The notes under the pieces are model-generated. The model saw only the letters and a list, made by a program, of their open reading frames with translations, was not told the origin of the DNA and did not search any database. Both the position numbers and the translations under genes were made by a program. Of a stretch of DNA of 64,000 nt, positions 20,876 to 30,251 are shown piece by piece. Source of the DNA: a virus; the IMG/VR virus record IMGVR_UViG_3300021961_000038, positions 49,407 through 113,406 of that record; one strand, 5' to 3'. Each line of letters begins with the position of its first letter. Position 1 is the first letter of the stretch.

Positions 20876-22683
20876 TGAGTTATACAGTTAATAAAACAGA
20901 CGGAACAGTTTTAACCATCGTTGGTGATGGTACTGTAGATAATACATCAACTGATATTTCATTAGTTGGAAGAAAATTCAGCGGATATGGTGAGATTCTA
21001 AATGAAAACTTTGTAAAACTTCTAGAAAGTTTTGCAAATAATACGTCACCAAATAATCCTGTTGCTGGACAAATATGGTATGACACGTTAGAAGGTCGTT
21101 TAAAAGTTTATACAGGAACACAATTTAAACCAACAGGTGGACCGTTGGTTAGTGAAGTACAGCCACAGGGATTAGTTAAAGGTGATCTTTGGGTTGATTC
21201 TTTAAACAATCAATTATATTTCTATGATGGCATTGACTTAACATTGGCAGGCCCTATATATTCTAATGCTCAAGACGTTAATGGATGGAAAGTAGAAACT
21301 ATTGTTGATAGTGGAAACAACGGTAGAGTTGTTTCTAAGTTATTTGTTAATGGTTTATTAGTTGCAATATTAAGTAGATACGAATTTACTCCTAAAGCAC
21401 CGATCACAGGTTTTGCATCTATTAAGGTTGGATTAAATTTTAGCACAAATGTTTCAGGATTAAAATTACACGGTGCGGCAACATCAGCAGATACTATTGC
21501 AGGTATTGACCCAGGTAACTTCTTAAGAGCAGATATTGCCTCAAGTGCAAATGCTCAATTAAGTATTCAAGATGACGGCGGATTAACAATTGGTGAAGAC
21601 TCTGATTTAACAATATCTATCAGTGGTGCAACCACTATTGTTAAGAATAACCTACAAAACAGAGATTTTAAAATACAGGTTAACAATGATGTAACTGGTA
21701 TATTAGATGCATTATCCATTGATACTTCTCTTTTAAGAATGGATCTATTCACAGGTCAACTTACAAGTACTATTGTTACTGGTGGTAACATGGTTGTTAA
21801 TGGTAATTTAACAGTTAATGGTGATACAACATATGTCGATACGCAAAATGTTAGATCAAGAGATAAAAATATTGAACTAGCATATGGTGATTCACCAACT
21901 GATGTGTTGGCAGATGGCGGCGGTATTACACTTAGAGGTAATACAGATCACATTATTTCTTGGAGCAATGCAAACGACAGTTGGCAAACAACTGAATCTT
22001 TTAGTGTAGCAACAGGAAGAGAGTTTAGAGTTAATGATGTGTTGGTATTAAGTGCAGATACACTTGGTACTGGAGTTGTAAATTCTAATTTAGAAAATGT
22101 TGGAACACTTACAGAATTACAAATTGATGACATCTATATCAATGATGGTGTTATTAGCACTAATGTTAGTAACGTAGATATTACATTAGACCCTAACGGT
22201 ACTGGTGCGGTAAGATTTAGCAATAGTCAAATCAAAGATGTTGCTACTCCAACCGATGCCAACGATGGTGCAAATAAATCATATGTTGATGCAACAGTAA
22301 ACGCAAAAAGTTTAGCATTAACAATGAATGTCACAGGTATGACTGATCCAGAAGGAACTGATATTCCTTTATGGTTAGGAACTATTGCACCTGTAGGCAA
22401 CTACGAATCAGGCACCGAAGCCAGAGTACTGTGTGAAACATTATCATTAGGTGGCGGTGCAACAGCAATTGATGTTGTAAGATCAGGAACAGGTGTAACT
22501 AACCAAGTTGTTGTTACCGATGTTGCTGTTGATAAAGGCGGAGTGTTAAATAGTGCTAGTGCGGTACAAGATTTTAGTTTCCCACTTGGTATTACACTTT
22601 CAGGTAGTGCTATCGGAGTTACAAGGGTAGTAAAACTGTTTAGAATTGTAAACAACAACTGGACATTTATACAGGATTTATAG
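20875..22683 (+). CDS. Fibre-like virion protein (paralogue 2 of 4)
   Basis: The 602-residue protein shares its first 140 residues with the neighbours (SLVGRKFSGYGEILNENFVK, then GQIWYD and GDLWVDSLNNQLYFYDG). The central region has fibre-like repeats including GGNMVVNGNLTVNGDTTYVD, a motif common in trimeric phage fibres, and the DIELAYGDSPTDV-like segment. The last 110 residues differ from the other three, so this copy probably carries its own receptor-binding or capping end. There is no collar domain and no peptidase domain. The ATG overlaps the preceding stop by one base. Confidence 0.78.
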   Translation: MSYTVNKTDGTVLTIVGDGTVDNTSTDISLVGRKFSGYGEILNENFVKLLESFANNTSPNNPVAGQIWYDTLEGRLKVYTGTQFKPTGGPLVSEVQPQGLVKGDLWVDSLNNQLYFYDGIDLTLAGPIYSNAQDVNGWKVETIVDSGNNGRVVSKLFVNGLLVAILSRYEFTPKAPITGFASIKVGLNFSTNVSGLKLHGAATSADTIAGIDPGNFLRADIASSANAQLSIQDDGGLTIGEDSDLTISISGATTIVKNNLQNRDFKIQVNNDVTGILDALSIDTSLLRMDLFTGQLTSTIVTGGNMVVNGNLTVNGDTTYVDTQNVRSRDKNIELAYGDSPTDVLADGGGITLRGNTDHIISWSNANDSWQTTESFSVATGREFRVNDVLVLSADTLGTGVVNSNLENVGTLTELQIDDIYINDGVISTNVSNVDITLDPNGTGAVRFSNSQIKDVATPTDANDGANKSYVDATVNAKSLALTMNVTGMTDPEGTDIPLWLGTIAPVGNYESGTEARVLCETLSLGGGATAIDVVRSGTGVTNQVVVTDVAVDKGGVLNSASAVQDFSFPLGITLSGSAIGVTRVVKLFRIVNNNWTFIQDL

Positions 22684-22692
22684 GAATAAGAT

Positions 22693-25068
22693 ATGCCATA
22701 CCAAATAGATAAAACAGACGGAACAAGGTTAATAACACTAGCAGATGGTGTTGTTGATATATCTACGGATTTACAATTAGTAGGTAGAAATGTTGCTGGA
22801 TATGGTGAGATTCAAAACGAAAATTTCGTAAAACTTCTAGAAAATTTTGCTAGAGCAGATACACCACCAAGCAAAGCATTGGTAGGTCAAGTATGGTTTG
22901 ATAAAAATGTTAATAAATTAAGACCTGCGGTATTCGACGGTGTTGAATGGCGTCAACTTTCTTTATTAGAAGTAAGCAACATTGAACCACAAACAAGAAA
23001 AGAAGGCGATCTATGGTGGGATTCTGTTAACAATCAACTATATGCTTGGACGGCAGACGGTGATGAACACGTTTTAATTGGTCCAGAAAGTATTAAACCT
23101 TTCGGAAAAACAAGATGGGTAACAACTGCACTAACAGATACATCAGCAGTTGATCATCCTGTGACAATTGGTTACATTGATAACGCTCCGTATGTTGTTT
23201 TAGCAGATACAAACTTTACTATTGATCAAAATGTAACACCGTTGGTAGGATTTACAGATGTTAAACGTGGTATGACCCTAGACGGAACTACCGCAACAGG
23301 ATTAACAACCACTACAAGATTTCATGGAACTGCAAGTAACTCAGAAAGACTGGGAGATCGACCTGCAAACGGTTATGCTTATATTAGTGACAACGAAGAT
23401 ATTACAGGCGACTGGAGATTTGTAACAGATGCTGGTATTGTTATTGGAGATTCACAAGAAGTATCATTAAAAGTTCAAAATACTAATCAACCAATATTGG
23501 TTAACGAGTCAGGAACAACATTAAGACTTGGTGTTGACTATGTAGGTAACACCGGAGACAAAACAGTTGTACTAGTTGACGGTAAAAGTTTTAAACCTTA
23601 TACAGATAATGAAGTTAACTTAGGTGCTCCAACAACTAAATGGAGAAACATCTATGCGGATGCCATTTATGCTAACGTGGTTGGTGATGCAATAGGTTCA
23701 TTTACAGGTAATGTAGCAGGTAATGTAGCAGGTAATGTAACAGGAAGTGTAACAGGTGCAGTAACAGGTACATTAAAATCAACTTCTGGATCGGTAATTG
23801 TTGATAATGATGCGACAACTTCAACACCAGAGTTAGATAGCACAGCAGGAACGGTTGCTGGACGCTTTAATGGCACAGCAAAATATGTTGATTTTGGTGT
23901 TTATAGAAATAACACACAAACGATCACTGGTGACAAAACATTTACAGGCGGCTTAACAGTAAACACAAGTCCGTTGGTGGTTAATAGTACAGCACTATTA
24001 AATGGAACATCTCAACATCTTAATTCTCAGATTAAAAAAGTTAAAATTGGTAACACATCAGGTATTAATCCTAGTTCACCTATTACACTATCATCACGTG
24101 ATGTTGTAATTGATACAGCAAACATTGAAGGCAGTGAAATTACAACAACACTATTCAAGGGCGGTGAACTAAGAGAAGGAACAAAAATTAATGGTGCGTC
24201 AATAGGTGATAGTATTCCTGTTACTAAAGTTGTTTCAAACATCTATTATGACACAACAGGAAAGTCGTTTACTAAAATTTCATATGATGATACTTTTGCA
24301 AATGCAGACAATACAACTGTAATGACAGCACTTGCAATTAAAAATTACATTGATGCTAAGGTTGATGATGTTGTAAGTGATATTCAGTTCCATATTGATA
24401 ATAAAGATATGAGTGTTGAAGATGTTAAAACACAATTAACAAGAATTGCACCTCCTTTAGAATATCCAGAAGGAACTAAAGCAAGAATTTTAGGATCTCA
24501 TTATTATAATAACATTGGTGTTGACTATTACGGTAACAAACGATATGTTACGTTTTATGGTCAAGGACGCTTATACTATGGAATTGGTTACATTGGCGGT
24601 AGAGCAACATCTTCGAATGTAAATTCAACTGAAGTTTTAACAGCCAAGAGTGGATTTACAGGTTATCTATTCCAGCGTGAAGCAGGTGGTACACCTATCG
24701 TTAAGAATGAAGCAAAAAATAACAGTTCAGATGCTAATAATATTGTAGCACAAATTACAAACAGAACGTTTGTAGGTTGGATTGAATTCGATAATCCAAT
24801 TCCACAAGCGATTGCAAATGCATTTGGTGATCCTGCTATTGTAAATGCAAGGGTTATTGCTGTAGAAAATGGTATTGTTAGAGATTATTCAAGTACTGCT
24901 AATACCACAATTTTATATGATAACGTAAACAATTATCAAAGAGCGTTAGTTGAAGACTACGAAACTACTGCATCTATAGGAGGAGTTAGTGTACACTTCG
25001 AGGTTTATGATTATAGTTTAACAACTGTAACAAGTAATGCTTCGTGGGTGTTCAAAACTTATATCTAA
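22693..25068 (+). CDS. Fibre-like virion protein (paralogue 3 of 4)
   Basis: This is the longest of the four paralogues (791 residues). It has the shared N-terminal module (QLVGRNVAGYGEIQNENFVK, GQVWFD, GDLWWDSVNNQLYAW). Around residues 335-360 there is a short tandem repeat of four-residue units (TGNVAGNVAGNVTGSVTG). The C-terminal 230 residues are unlike those of the other copies, rich in Y and G (YYGIGYIGGRATSS), and end FEVYDYSLTT, which suggests a distinct tip. The TAA stop overlaps the ATG of a small oxygenase gene, linking expression of the two. Confidence 0.78.
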   Translation: MPYQIDKTDGTRLITLADGVVDISTDLQLVGRNVAGYGEIQNENFVKLLENFARADTPPSKALVGQVWFDKNVNKLRPAVFDGVEWRQLSLLEVSNIEPQTRKEGDLWWDSVNNQLYAWTADGDEHVLIGPESIKPFGKTRWVTTALTDTSAVDHPVTIGYIDNAPYVVLADTNFTIDQNVTPLVGFTDVKRGMTLDGTTATGLTTTTRFHGTASNSERLGDRPANGYAYISDNEDITGDWRFVTDAGIVIGDSQEVSLKVQNTNQPILVNESGTTLRLGVDYVGNTGDKTVVLVDGKSFKPYTDNEVNLGAPTTKWRNIYADAIYANVVGDAIGSFTGNVAGNVAGNVTGSVTGAVTGTLKSTSGSVIVDNDATTSTPELDSTAGTVAGRFNGTAKYVDFGVYRNNTQTITGDKTFTGGLTVNTSPLVVNSTALLNGTSQHLNSQIKKVKIGNTSGINPSSPITLSSRDVVIDTANIEGSEITTTLFKGGELREGTKINGASIGDSIPVTKVVSNIYYDTTGKSFTKISYDDTFANADNTTVMTALAIKNYIDAKVDDVVSDIQFHIDNKDMSVEDVKTQLTRIAPPLEYPEGTKARILGSHYYNNIGVDYYGNKRYVTFYGQGRLYYGIGYIGGRATSSNVNSTEVLTAKSGFTGYLFQREAGGTPIVKNEAKNNSSDANNIVAQITNRTFVGWIEFDNPIPQAIANAFGDPAIVNARVIAVENGIVRDYSSTANTTILYDNVNNYQRALVEDYETTASIGGVSVHFEVYDYSLTTVTSNASWVFKTYI

Positions 25069-25556
25069 TGTATAAGATAGTTGAAAATTATATAACAAAT
25101 GTTGATGAAATTATGTTGAAAGTAAAAGAACACGAACAAAACAATAAATTTACTTTCCGTGGTATCGGCGGTGACGAAAAGCATGGAACAAAATATGGTG
25201 AAAGTCATTTTAGTTCATTGTTCCAACGAGATATGGATACAGATTTAATTGAAACTATATGGAAAACTATTCCAAATGAACGTAAATGGTGCAGTCAAGT
25301 TGTGGTAAACAAATATGCACCTGGAGATTGGTTAGTCAAGCATCAAGATAGTGCCGGTGGCTATTGGAAATTTAAATTGGTTTATCTAACAGAAGGAAAA
25401 CCCCATTTCAAATATTGGGATGGTGAAGACCGTGAACATTTAGTCCAAGAGAAAAAAGGTGCAATGTTTGATATGCCAATTGATACTTGGCACGAAGTAA
25501 CAAAAATGGAAAAAGATGAAGATCCGAAATACAGTCTTTGTCTAATATGGGAATAA
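25068..25556 (+). CDS. Small 2OG-Fe(II) oxygenase-like protein in the fibre operon
   Basis: The frame is open from a GTG at 25044, but the ATG at 25068, which overlaps the previous stop as TAATG, is the likely start and gives 162 residues. The pattern fits a 2-oxoglutarate/Fe(II) dioxygenase of the prolyl-hydroxylase type: H92-Q-D94 as the first metal ligands (VKHQDSAGG), a distal H142 in TWHEVTK, and a C-terminal strand KYSLCLIWE. The usual 2OG-binding arginine is not obvious; K154 could replace it. Because it lies inside the fibre block, it may hydroxylate a fibre or a host surface component; that is inference. Confidence 0.65.
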   Translation: MYKIVENYITNVDEIMLKVKEHEQNNKFTFRGIGGDEKHGTKYGESHFSSLFQRDMDTDLIETIWKTIPNERKWCSQVVVNKYAPGDWLVKHQDSAGGYWKFKLVYLTEGKPHFKYWDGEDREHLVQEKKGAMFDMPIDTWHEVTKMEKDEDPKYSLCLIWE

Positions 25557-25560
25557 AATT

Positions 25561-26043
25561 ATGGCAATAAAAAGTATGGTATTAATGTTTAATAAAAGTA
25601 ACGGTGAGTTAATCGGCGATTTACCACCTGAACAAAAAATACGAGGACTCAACGGTAATGAAGTAATGACCAAGGTAGTTGAATACGATCCAAGTACTCA
25701 TGTTTACATTGGCACATACCATGAAGGTAAAGTAGTTGCTATTGATGATATTAGAGCAGACGATGTTCCTGTTATTGACGAAGAAATTTTAAACTTAAAT
25801 GTTAAAGGTAACATCGAAGGTGAATATCCTTTACACAAACAGTTAAACATTATGATGGAAATGCTAAACAATTCGTCTATTTCTAACACAGAAGAGTTTC
25901 AGAAAATGTATGATTACATTAAAGACGAAAGAGAACGTAATAAAGCACGTAAGGATGTTTATAAATCAACTGAATCTTCTTACATATTCATAAGCAAGGA
26001 AAATATTAAACTTGCTAAAGATAAAAAACTAGGGAAAGCATAG
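25561..26043 (+). CDS. Unknown protein between fibre genes
   Basis: I do not recognise this 160-residue protein. It has a compact N-terminal half with alternating hydrophobic residues (KSMVLMFNKSNGELIGDL) and a charged, helical C-terminal half rich in K, E and R (about residues 95-160). It has no signal peptide, membrane segment or cysteine pattern. It starts 4 bases after the oxygenase stop and ends 15 bases before the fourth fibre gene, so it belongs to the same transcript. A chaperone for fibre trimerisation is one possibility suggested only by its position. Confidence 0.55.
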   Translation: MAIKSMVLMFNKSNGELIGDLPPEQKIRGLNGNEVMTKVVEYDPSTHVYIGTYHEGKVVAIDDIRADDVPVIDEEILNLNVKGNIEGEYPLHKQLNIMMEMLNNSSISNTEEFQKMYDYIKDERERNKARKDVYKSTESSYIFISKENIKLAKDKKLGKA

Positions 26044-26058
26044 AGGGTAAATACAGTT

Positions 26059-27804
26059 ATGCCATACATTGTAAACACATATAACGGTCAGCAAATTACA
26101 ATAGTAAACGATGGAACTATTGATCAAACAACCGATCTTAAACTCATCGGAAAAAACTATGCAGGGTTTGGAGAAATCTTAAATGAAAACCTTGTTTATC
26201 TTTTAGAAAATTTTGCTGGTGCAACTGAGCCGCCTAATGCAGTAGCAGGTCAGGTTTGGTTTGACTCTGCAAATAAAGTTTTAAAGTTTTACGATGGTAA
26301 TAAATTTAGAATAGCAGGTGGTGCCGAAATAGGTGCTAATGCTCCTACTGGATTAGCAAAAGGCGATATGTGGTGGGAAGAAGATGGTGAACAACTTTAT
26401 GTTTACAATGGACAAGATTTTATTCTAGTTGGACCTGTTGCAACAGGTGGTGAAGGTGTTTCTCAATTATCAGCAATTACTATTAAAGACACACTAGCCA
26501 ATGATAGAACAGTTCTTAAAGTAACAATACAAGACGATGTTGTTGCTTTAATTTCTAAAAACGAATTTACGATTGATGATAGTAAAAATCCTATTCCAGG
26601 ATTTAGTAATGTTAACAAAGGATTTAATTTAGCCAGTGAAGCGGTATATCCTGCAATTAAGTATTGGGGAACAGCAAGAAACTCTGATCAATTAGGTGGT
26701 ATTGATGCTTCTCAATATATTTTAGATAGCGGAAACCAAATCTTTAGTGATTTAGTTAATTTTAATAATGACACAGGTATATTAATTGGTGCAGGTAGTG
26801 ACTTGCATTTATATATTACCAACGGTGACGAAGTCAATATTACAAACGAAATTGGTAACGTTATTAAATTTGGAGTTAACTCGGGTGTTGGTGCACAAGA
26901 AGTTGCACGTTTTGAAAATGCAACTCTTATTCCTGCATCAGATAACACAGGTTCGTTAGGAACACTTACAGTTAAATGGCGTAATATTTTTGCTTATGAC
27001 ATTGCCCTAGACGACAACGGTGCATTGGATGGAAACACAATAGGATTACATACTGGTGATGTTACAGGTAATGTTACAGGTAATTTAACAGGAGATGTTA
27101 CATCGGGTGGTAATAGCACATTTAATAATGTAACAGTTAATGGAACTATCACAGGTTCACTTGTTGGTACATCAACAACTGCTGAATTAGTAGAAGTTGA
27201 TGGTGGTGCGGGAAGAGCCGCGGTAACTACTGCAACAGCAAATACAATAGCGGCAAGAGATAGCAACGGTGATATTACTGCTAACTTGTTTAACGGTACA
27301 TCAACAGATTCACAACAACTAGATGGCTCACCAGCAGATATTACACAAACAGCAGATACTATTGCTAAACGTGATACAAACGGAGACTTGGTTGCACGTA
27401 AATTCCAAGGTACTGCAACAGCGGCTCAGTTTGCTGACTTGGCAGAAATGTATGCCAGCGATAAAGATTATGAACCAGGTACGGTTTTAATATTCGGCGG
27501 AGAAGCAGAAGTTACAACAACAGATGTTTTCTGCGATCATAGAGTAGCAGGTATTGTATCAACTGATCCAGCACACTTAATGAATAGCACTCAAGAAGGT
27601 GTTGCGGTAGCACTAAGAGGTAGAGTTCCTTGCAAGGTAGAAGGTCCTGTCCAAAAAGGCGATCTAATTGTTACAAGTCCTAAACCGGGCGTAGCAACAG
27701 CAATAGCCAAAGATAGTGCTATGCCAAATTCAATTTGTGTAATTGGAAAAGCAATCCAAAATAATTCAGATACAGGCGTAAAACTAGTAGAAGTAGTAGT
27801 ATAA
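26059..27804 (+). CDS. Fibre-like virion protein with C-terminal peptidase G2-like domain (paralogue 4 of 4)
   Basis: The 581-residue protein again has the shared N-terminal module (KLIGKNYAGFGEILNENLVY, GQVWFD, GDMWWEEDGEQLYVYNG). It has short V-T-G-N repeats (TGDVTGNVTGNLTGDV) near residues 330-350. From about residue 457 there is a domain with DLAEMYASDKDYEPGTVLIF and RVAGIVSTDPAHLMN, similar to the peptidase G2/IMC-type C-terminal domains of phage fibres that cleave themselves after trimerisation. Whether this copy is an active autoprotease cannot be told from the sequence alone. It is the last plus-strand gene of the virion block. Confidence 0.8.
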   Translation: MPYIVNTYNGQQITIVNDGTIDQTTDLKLIGKNYAGFGEILNENLVYLLENFAGATEPPNAVAGQVWFDSANKVLKFYDGNKFRIAGGAEIGANAPTGLAKGDMWWEEDGEQLYVYNGQDFILVGPVATGGEGVSQLSAITIKDTLANDRTVLKVTIQDDVVALISKNEFTIDDSKNPIPGFSNVNKGFNLASEAVYPAIKYWGTARNSDQLGGIDASQYILDSGNQIFSDLVNFNNDTGILIGAGSDLHLYITNGDEVNITNEIGNVIKFGVNSGVGAQEVARFENATLIPASDNTGSLGTLTVKWRNIFAYDIALDDNGALDGNTIGLHTGDVTGNVTGNLTGDVTSGGNSTFNNVTVNGTITGSLVGTSTTAELVEVDGGAGRAAVTTATANTIAARDSNGDITANLFNGTSTDSQQLDGSPADITQTADTIAKRDTNGDLVARKFQGTATAAQFADLAEMYASDKDYEPGTVLIFGGEAEVTTTDVFCDHRVAGIVSTDPAHLMNSTQEGVAVALRGRVPCKVEGPVQKGDLIVTSPKPGVATAIAKDSAMPNSICVIGKAIQNNSDTGVKLVEVVV

Positions 27805-27823
27805 ACTACGCATATAAAGGCGT

Positions 27824-27840
27824 CTTAAACGTGTTTTAAG
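27824..27840. terminator. Possible hairpin between convergent transcription units
   Basis: A short inverted repeat, CTTAAAC and GTTTTAAG separated by 2 bases, lies in the 76-base gap where the plus-strand virion block and the minus-strand metabolic block meet. There is no clear T-run on either strand, so a terminator function is only suggested by its position. Confidence 0.3.
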
Positions 27841-27880
27841 CGTCATACAGCGGTGTTAATGCTCTAGGACAGTACTTTGC

Positions 27881-28315
27881 CTACCCTACGTGCATAACGC
27901 CTACTTTAGACGCTTGTAAGAAGTCTATTCCGTCTGTGTTACGATAATGCTCACCAAAATAAACTGTTTTAATTCCACTTTGGTAAATCAATTTGGCACA
28001 TTCTAAACAGGGAGAATGGGTAACAAAAAGTGTTGCTTCATTACCGCTCTCGGTTGAACGAGCCAATTTGGCAATAGCATTTGATTCAGCGTGGAGTACT
28101 TCTGGTTTTGTTACTAGGGTAGGATTACCCACATCATCGACGTGAGTACACGTTTCGCATTCGTTCTCCCAACCAGCAGGTGTGCCATTATAACCGTAGG
28201 CAATAATTCTATCATCCTTAACGATCACAGCACCAACATTTAATCTTTTGGCATACGATAATTGTGCAAATCGTTTTGCAACATCCATGTATGCATCAAT
28301 AAACCTTTGTTTCAT
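27881..28315 (-). CDS. cd: Deoxycytidylate (dCMP) deaminase
   Basis: The 144-residue protein has the zinc-dependent cytidine/deoxycytidylate deaminase signature: H75-A-E77 (VLHAESNA) and the P-C103-L-E-C106 motif (SPCLECAK), with extra cysteines near 53-56 (CETC) that form a second metal site in T4-type dCMP deaminases. It converts dCMP to dUMP, the substrate of thymidylate synthase, so it works with the ThyX gene 0.3 kb upstream in the same operon. It is the last gene of the large minus-strand block. The ATG is adjacent to the stop of the cupin gene. Confidence 0.92.
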   Translation of the reverse strand: MKQRFIDAYMDVAKRFAQLSYAKRLNVGAVIVKDDRIIAYGYNGTPAGWENECETCTHVDDVGNPTLVTKPEVLHAESNAIAKLARSTESGNEATLFVTHSPCLECAKLIYQSGIKTVYFGEHYRNTDGIDFLQASKVGVMHVG

Positions 28316-28636
28316 TTAATGATTTCTCTTTCCGTCAAAGACGCATATAAAATATAAACCCTGTGGACCGGTAGTTACCCTATGATGAACTCCGTCCTTG
28401 ATTAATACAGTATCGCCTTCTTGCACATATTGGGGAACATCATCTAAAAAGATTGTTCCTGCTCCCTTGATAAAAATGTAAACTTCTTCTTGTCCTTCGT
28501 GTTTGTGTCCGGAAGTGCTTTTATAAGGATGTAATTCGGTGCTACTAACAATTAAATTTTTTAGTTCGGTATTATCTTTAACTATATAACGGTCGTCTTC
28601 CTTAACGATGTTTCCGCCAATATCCCACTTCTTCAT
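28316..28636 (-). CDS. Small cupin-domain protein
   Basis: This is a 106-residue single-domain cupin. Motif 1 is GHKHEGQEEVYIFIKGAGTI, with two histidines and a glutamate as metal ligands. Motif 2 lies around GDTVLIKDGVHHRV, with the third histidine. Such small cupins bind a metal and often act on sugars or small acids, but the substrate cannot be read from the sequence. It lies between ThyX and dCMP deaminase with almost no gaps, so it is co-transcribed with nucleotide metabolism genes. No direct link with thymidylate synthesis is known to me. Confidence 0.75.
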   Translation of the reverse strand: MKKWDIGGNIVKEDDRYIVKDNTELKNLIVSSTELHPYKSTSGHKHEGQEEVYIFIKGAGTIFLDDVPQYVQEGDTVLIKDGVHHRVTTGPQGLYFICVFDGKRNH

Positions 28637-28646
28637 TTTGCCTCTC

Positions 28647-29321
28647 TTACAAAGTGTTAACCATAGGAAAGATTTTAGAAATTACTTCAGCACAAGCATG
28701 AGCAATTTCCATATGTTCTTTCTGCGTACCATTTGCACCACGAAGTTGAATATAATGTACCCAACTACGTAAAGTTCCGTTCATATATAAACGTGTTTTA
28801 GTTAAGCCTTCAGGTAATACAGCACGAGCCTGTTCCTTGGCAATACCATTATCAATTGCCCATTCATATGCTTCCTTGGCTTTTGCAATTACTTCACGCT
28901 GATAGTCATGCCATTTAATATCAATGTCACCGTGTTCCAGTGCATTAATTTCGATAGAATTTTGTCTGTTCTTTGTATCCTGTAGGCGTGTTTCGCGATA
29001 TGTAAACTGTTCTCCAAACTCCTTTGGATCAGCATAGCGTTGGCTAAACTCCTGGAAACTGAAACTACGATGACGCACAATCTGATGTGCAATGTCACGT
29101 GTGGTATTAATTTCCAAACAAGCACTAACCATTTCAAGTGGTGACCAATGACCCCATTTGATTAGATACCCAATTAATTTTTCTGCTGTTTCTTTATTAT
29201 ATTGGTTTGCTGGATTTGATACCCTAGCACAAAAGGCAATAAGATCTTGTGCATTTTCTAATCCTTCACTAATAAACTCTCCTGTTGGTTGCGAATAGGA
29301 TACAAGTTTAACTTGGGTCAT
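28647..29321 (-). CDS. thyX: FAD-dependent thymidylate synthase ThyX
   Basis: The 224-residue protein carries the ThyX signature exactly: R83-H-R followed after seven residues by S93 (RHRSFSFQEFSQRY). It makes dTMP from dUMP with methylenetetrahydrofolate, FAD and NADPH. Length and the later motif ARAVLPEGLTKTRLYMNGTL are normal for the family. T4 itself uses a ThyA-type enzyme, whereas many marine T4-like phages carry ThyX. It forms a pathway pair with the downstream dCMP deaminase. The start overlaps the upstream unknown gene by 14 bases. Confidence 0.95.
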   Translation of the reverse strand: MTQVKLVSYSQPTGEFISEGLENAQDLIAFCARVSNPANQYNKETAEKLIGYLIKWGHWSPLEMVSACLEINTTRDIAHQIVRHRSFSFQEFSQRYADPKEFGEQFTYRETRLQDTKNRQNSIEINALEHGDIDIKWHDYQREVIAKAKEAYEWAIDNGIAKEQARAVLPEGLTKTRLYMNGTLRSWVHYIQLRGANGTQKEHMEIAHACAEVISKIFPMVNTL

Positions 29322-29667
29322 TTTTATTTTTTCCTTCTCTTTTAATTTTAAAGTTTACTTTTTTTGTAAATTTTTCTCTAGCCTTTGTAACATCGGCCTG
29401 CAATGAAGTTACATCTACTGTAAAATCAATACTCTTAATTGAACCTTTGTATTTGCTTATAATCTCATTAACTTTTTTAGTTGCCAAAGTAACAGACATA
29501 TGACGTAAAATGTTTTTCACATCAATAATTTGTACTCTGTTATTTTGTAAATTTAGTTTAAGATTAACGAGGAATTGAATTGGGAGACTGTCTATGTTTA
29601 TAGACTCTAGAACGTTCTCCCAATCCTTATTGCTGATTTCTATATGATTGTCCTTTTTCATGGGCAA
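29308..29667 (-). CDS. Unknown 119-residue protein
   Basis: I do not recognise this protein. It is lysine-rich with a leucine-patterned middle (LPIQFLVNLKLNLQNNRVQIIDVKNIL) and a K/R/N-rich C-terminus (KKVNFKIKREGKNKND), which could bind nucleic acid. An ATG two codons inside the listed start (29661) is equally plausible. It overlaps the ThyX start by 14 bases and follows the next upstream gene by 8 bases, so it is part of one operon. Confidence 0.55.
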   Translation of the reverse strand: MPMKKDNHIEISNKDWENVLESINIDSLPIQFLVNLKLNLQNNRVQIIDVKNILRHMSVTLATKKVNEIISKYKGSIKSIDFTVDVTSLQADVTKAREKFTKKVNFKIKREGKNKNDPS

Positions 29668-29675
29668 TCATAGTA

Positions 29676-30239
29676 TTATGCAGTGGTCTTAGAAGTTGTT
29701 TTTTTATCAACTTTAGTAACAGGATCAATTTCGTCTGCTCTACGTCGTAAGTCAACCACTTCTTTGTACATTGCATCTGCTCTTGCTCTATAGTTCTTAG
29801 CAATAGTTTTCTGGTTACCTTGTTCGATTTTTTTACTATCTGAACCAGATGAAACTGCTAAGTCCTCTACTGACACACCCTTTTGTTCTGCAATTTTTAG
29901 ATTTAACTCATCGAGTTTAATCCAAGTGCTTCTATCAGAAGTTGGTGTCATAGTCACTGAAGCCGTAGGAACTTTTTTAAGGTGTCCTGTTTGATGTAAA
30001 ACTGGTAACATTGTTGTACCGTCAGAAAACTTTCTAACGCCTAGAACAGTAGCCAATTCAACTGCTTCTTGACCTGCAGGAGAATCCACAACATTAAAAA
30101 GTTCGTCATGATACGAACCACTTAACTTTGCTGATTCAACGATCAATGCAGATTGTGAGTCGCCTGGAATAGTACGAAACGGAACAATTACTTTTGCTCC
30201 ATTATCTAAAATTCCAACGTGCTTAACTGCTTTTGCCAT
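29676..30239 (-). CDS. Unknown 187-residue protein
   Basis: The sequence begins MAKAVKHVGILDNGAKVIV, then contains IPGDSQSALIVESAKL and ends in a lysine- and threonine-rich tail (DKKTTSKTTA). The centre is beta-like and the last 60 residues are likely a helical coiled region (YRARADAMYKEVVDLRRRADEID). A good ribosome site (AAGGAG) precedes the ATG. I know of no function; from memory similar proteins occur near ThyX-type genes in marine T4-like phages. It is part of a run of small unknown genes downstream of the vWA metallopeptidase. Confidence 0.55.
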   Translation of the reverse strand: MAKAVKHVGILDNGAKVIVPFRTIPGDSQSALIVESAKLSGSYHDELFNVVDSPAGQEAVELATVLGVRKFSDGTTMLPVLHQTGHLKKVPTASVTMTPTSDRSTWIKLDELNLKIAEQKGVSVEDLAVSSGSDSKKIEQGNQKTIAKNYRARADAMYKEVVDLRRRADEIDPVTKVDKKTTSKTTA

Positions 30240-30251
30240 AATTTTTTCTCC

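Noticed and set aside
23700-23770. Short repeat GGTAATGTAGCA as a regulatory DNA repeat
   Set aside because: It encodes the in-frame TGNVAGNVAGNV repeat of a fibre protein, which explains it fully.
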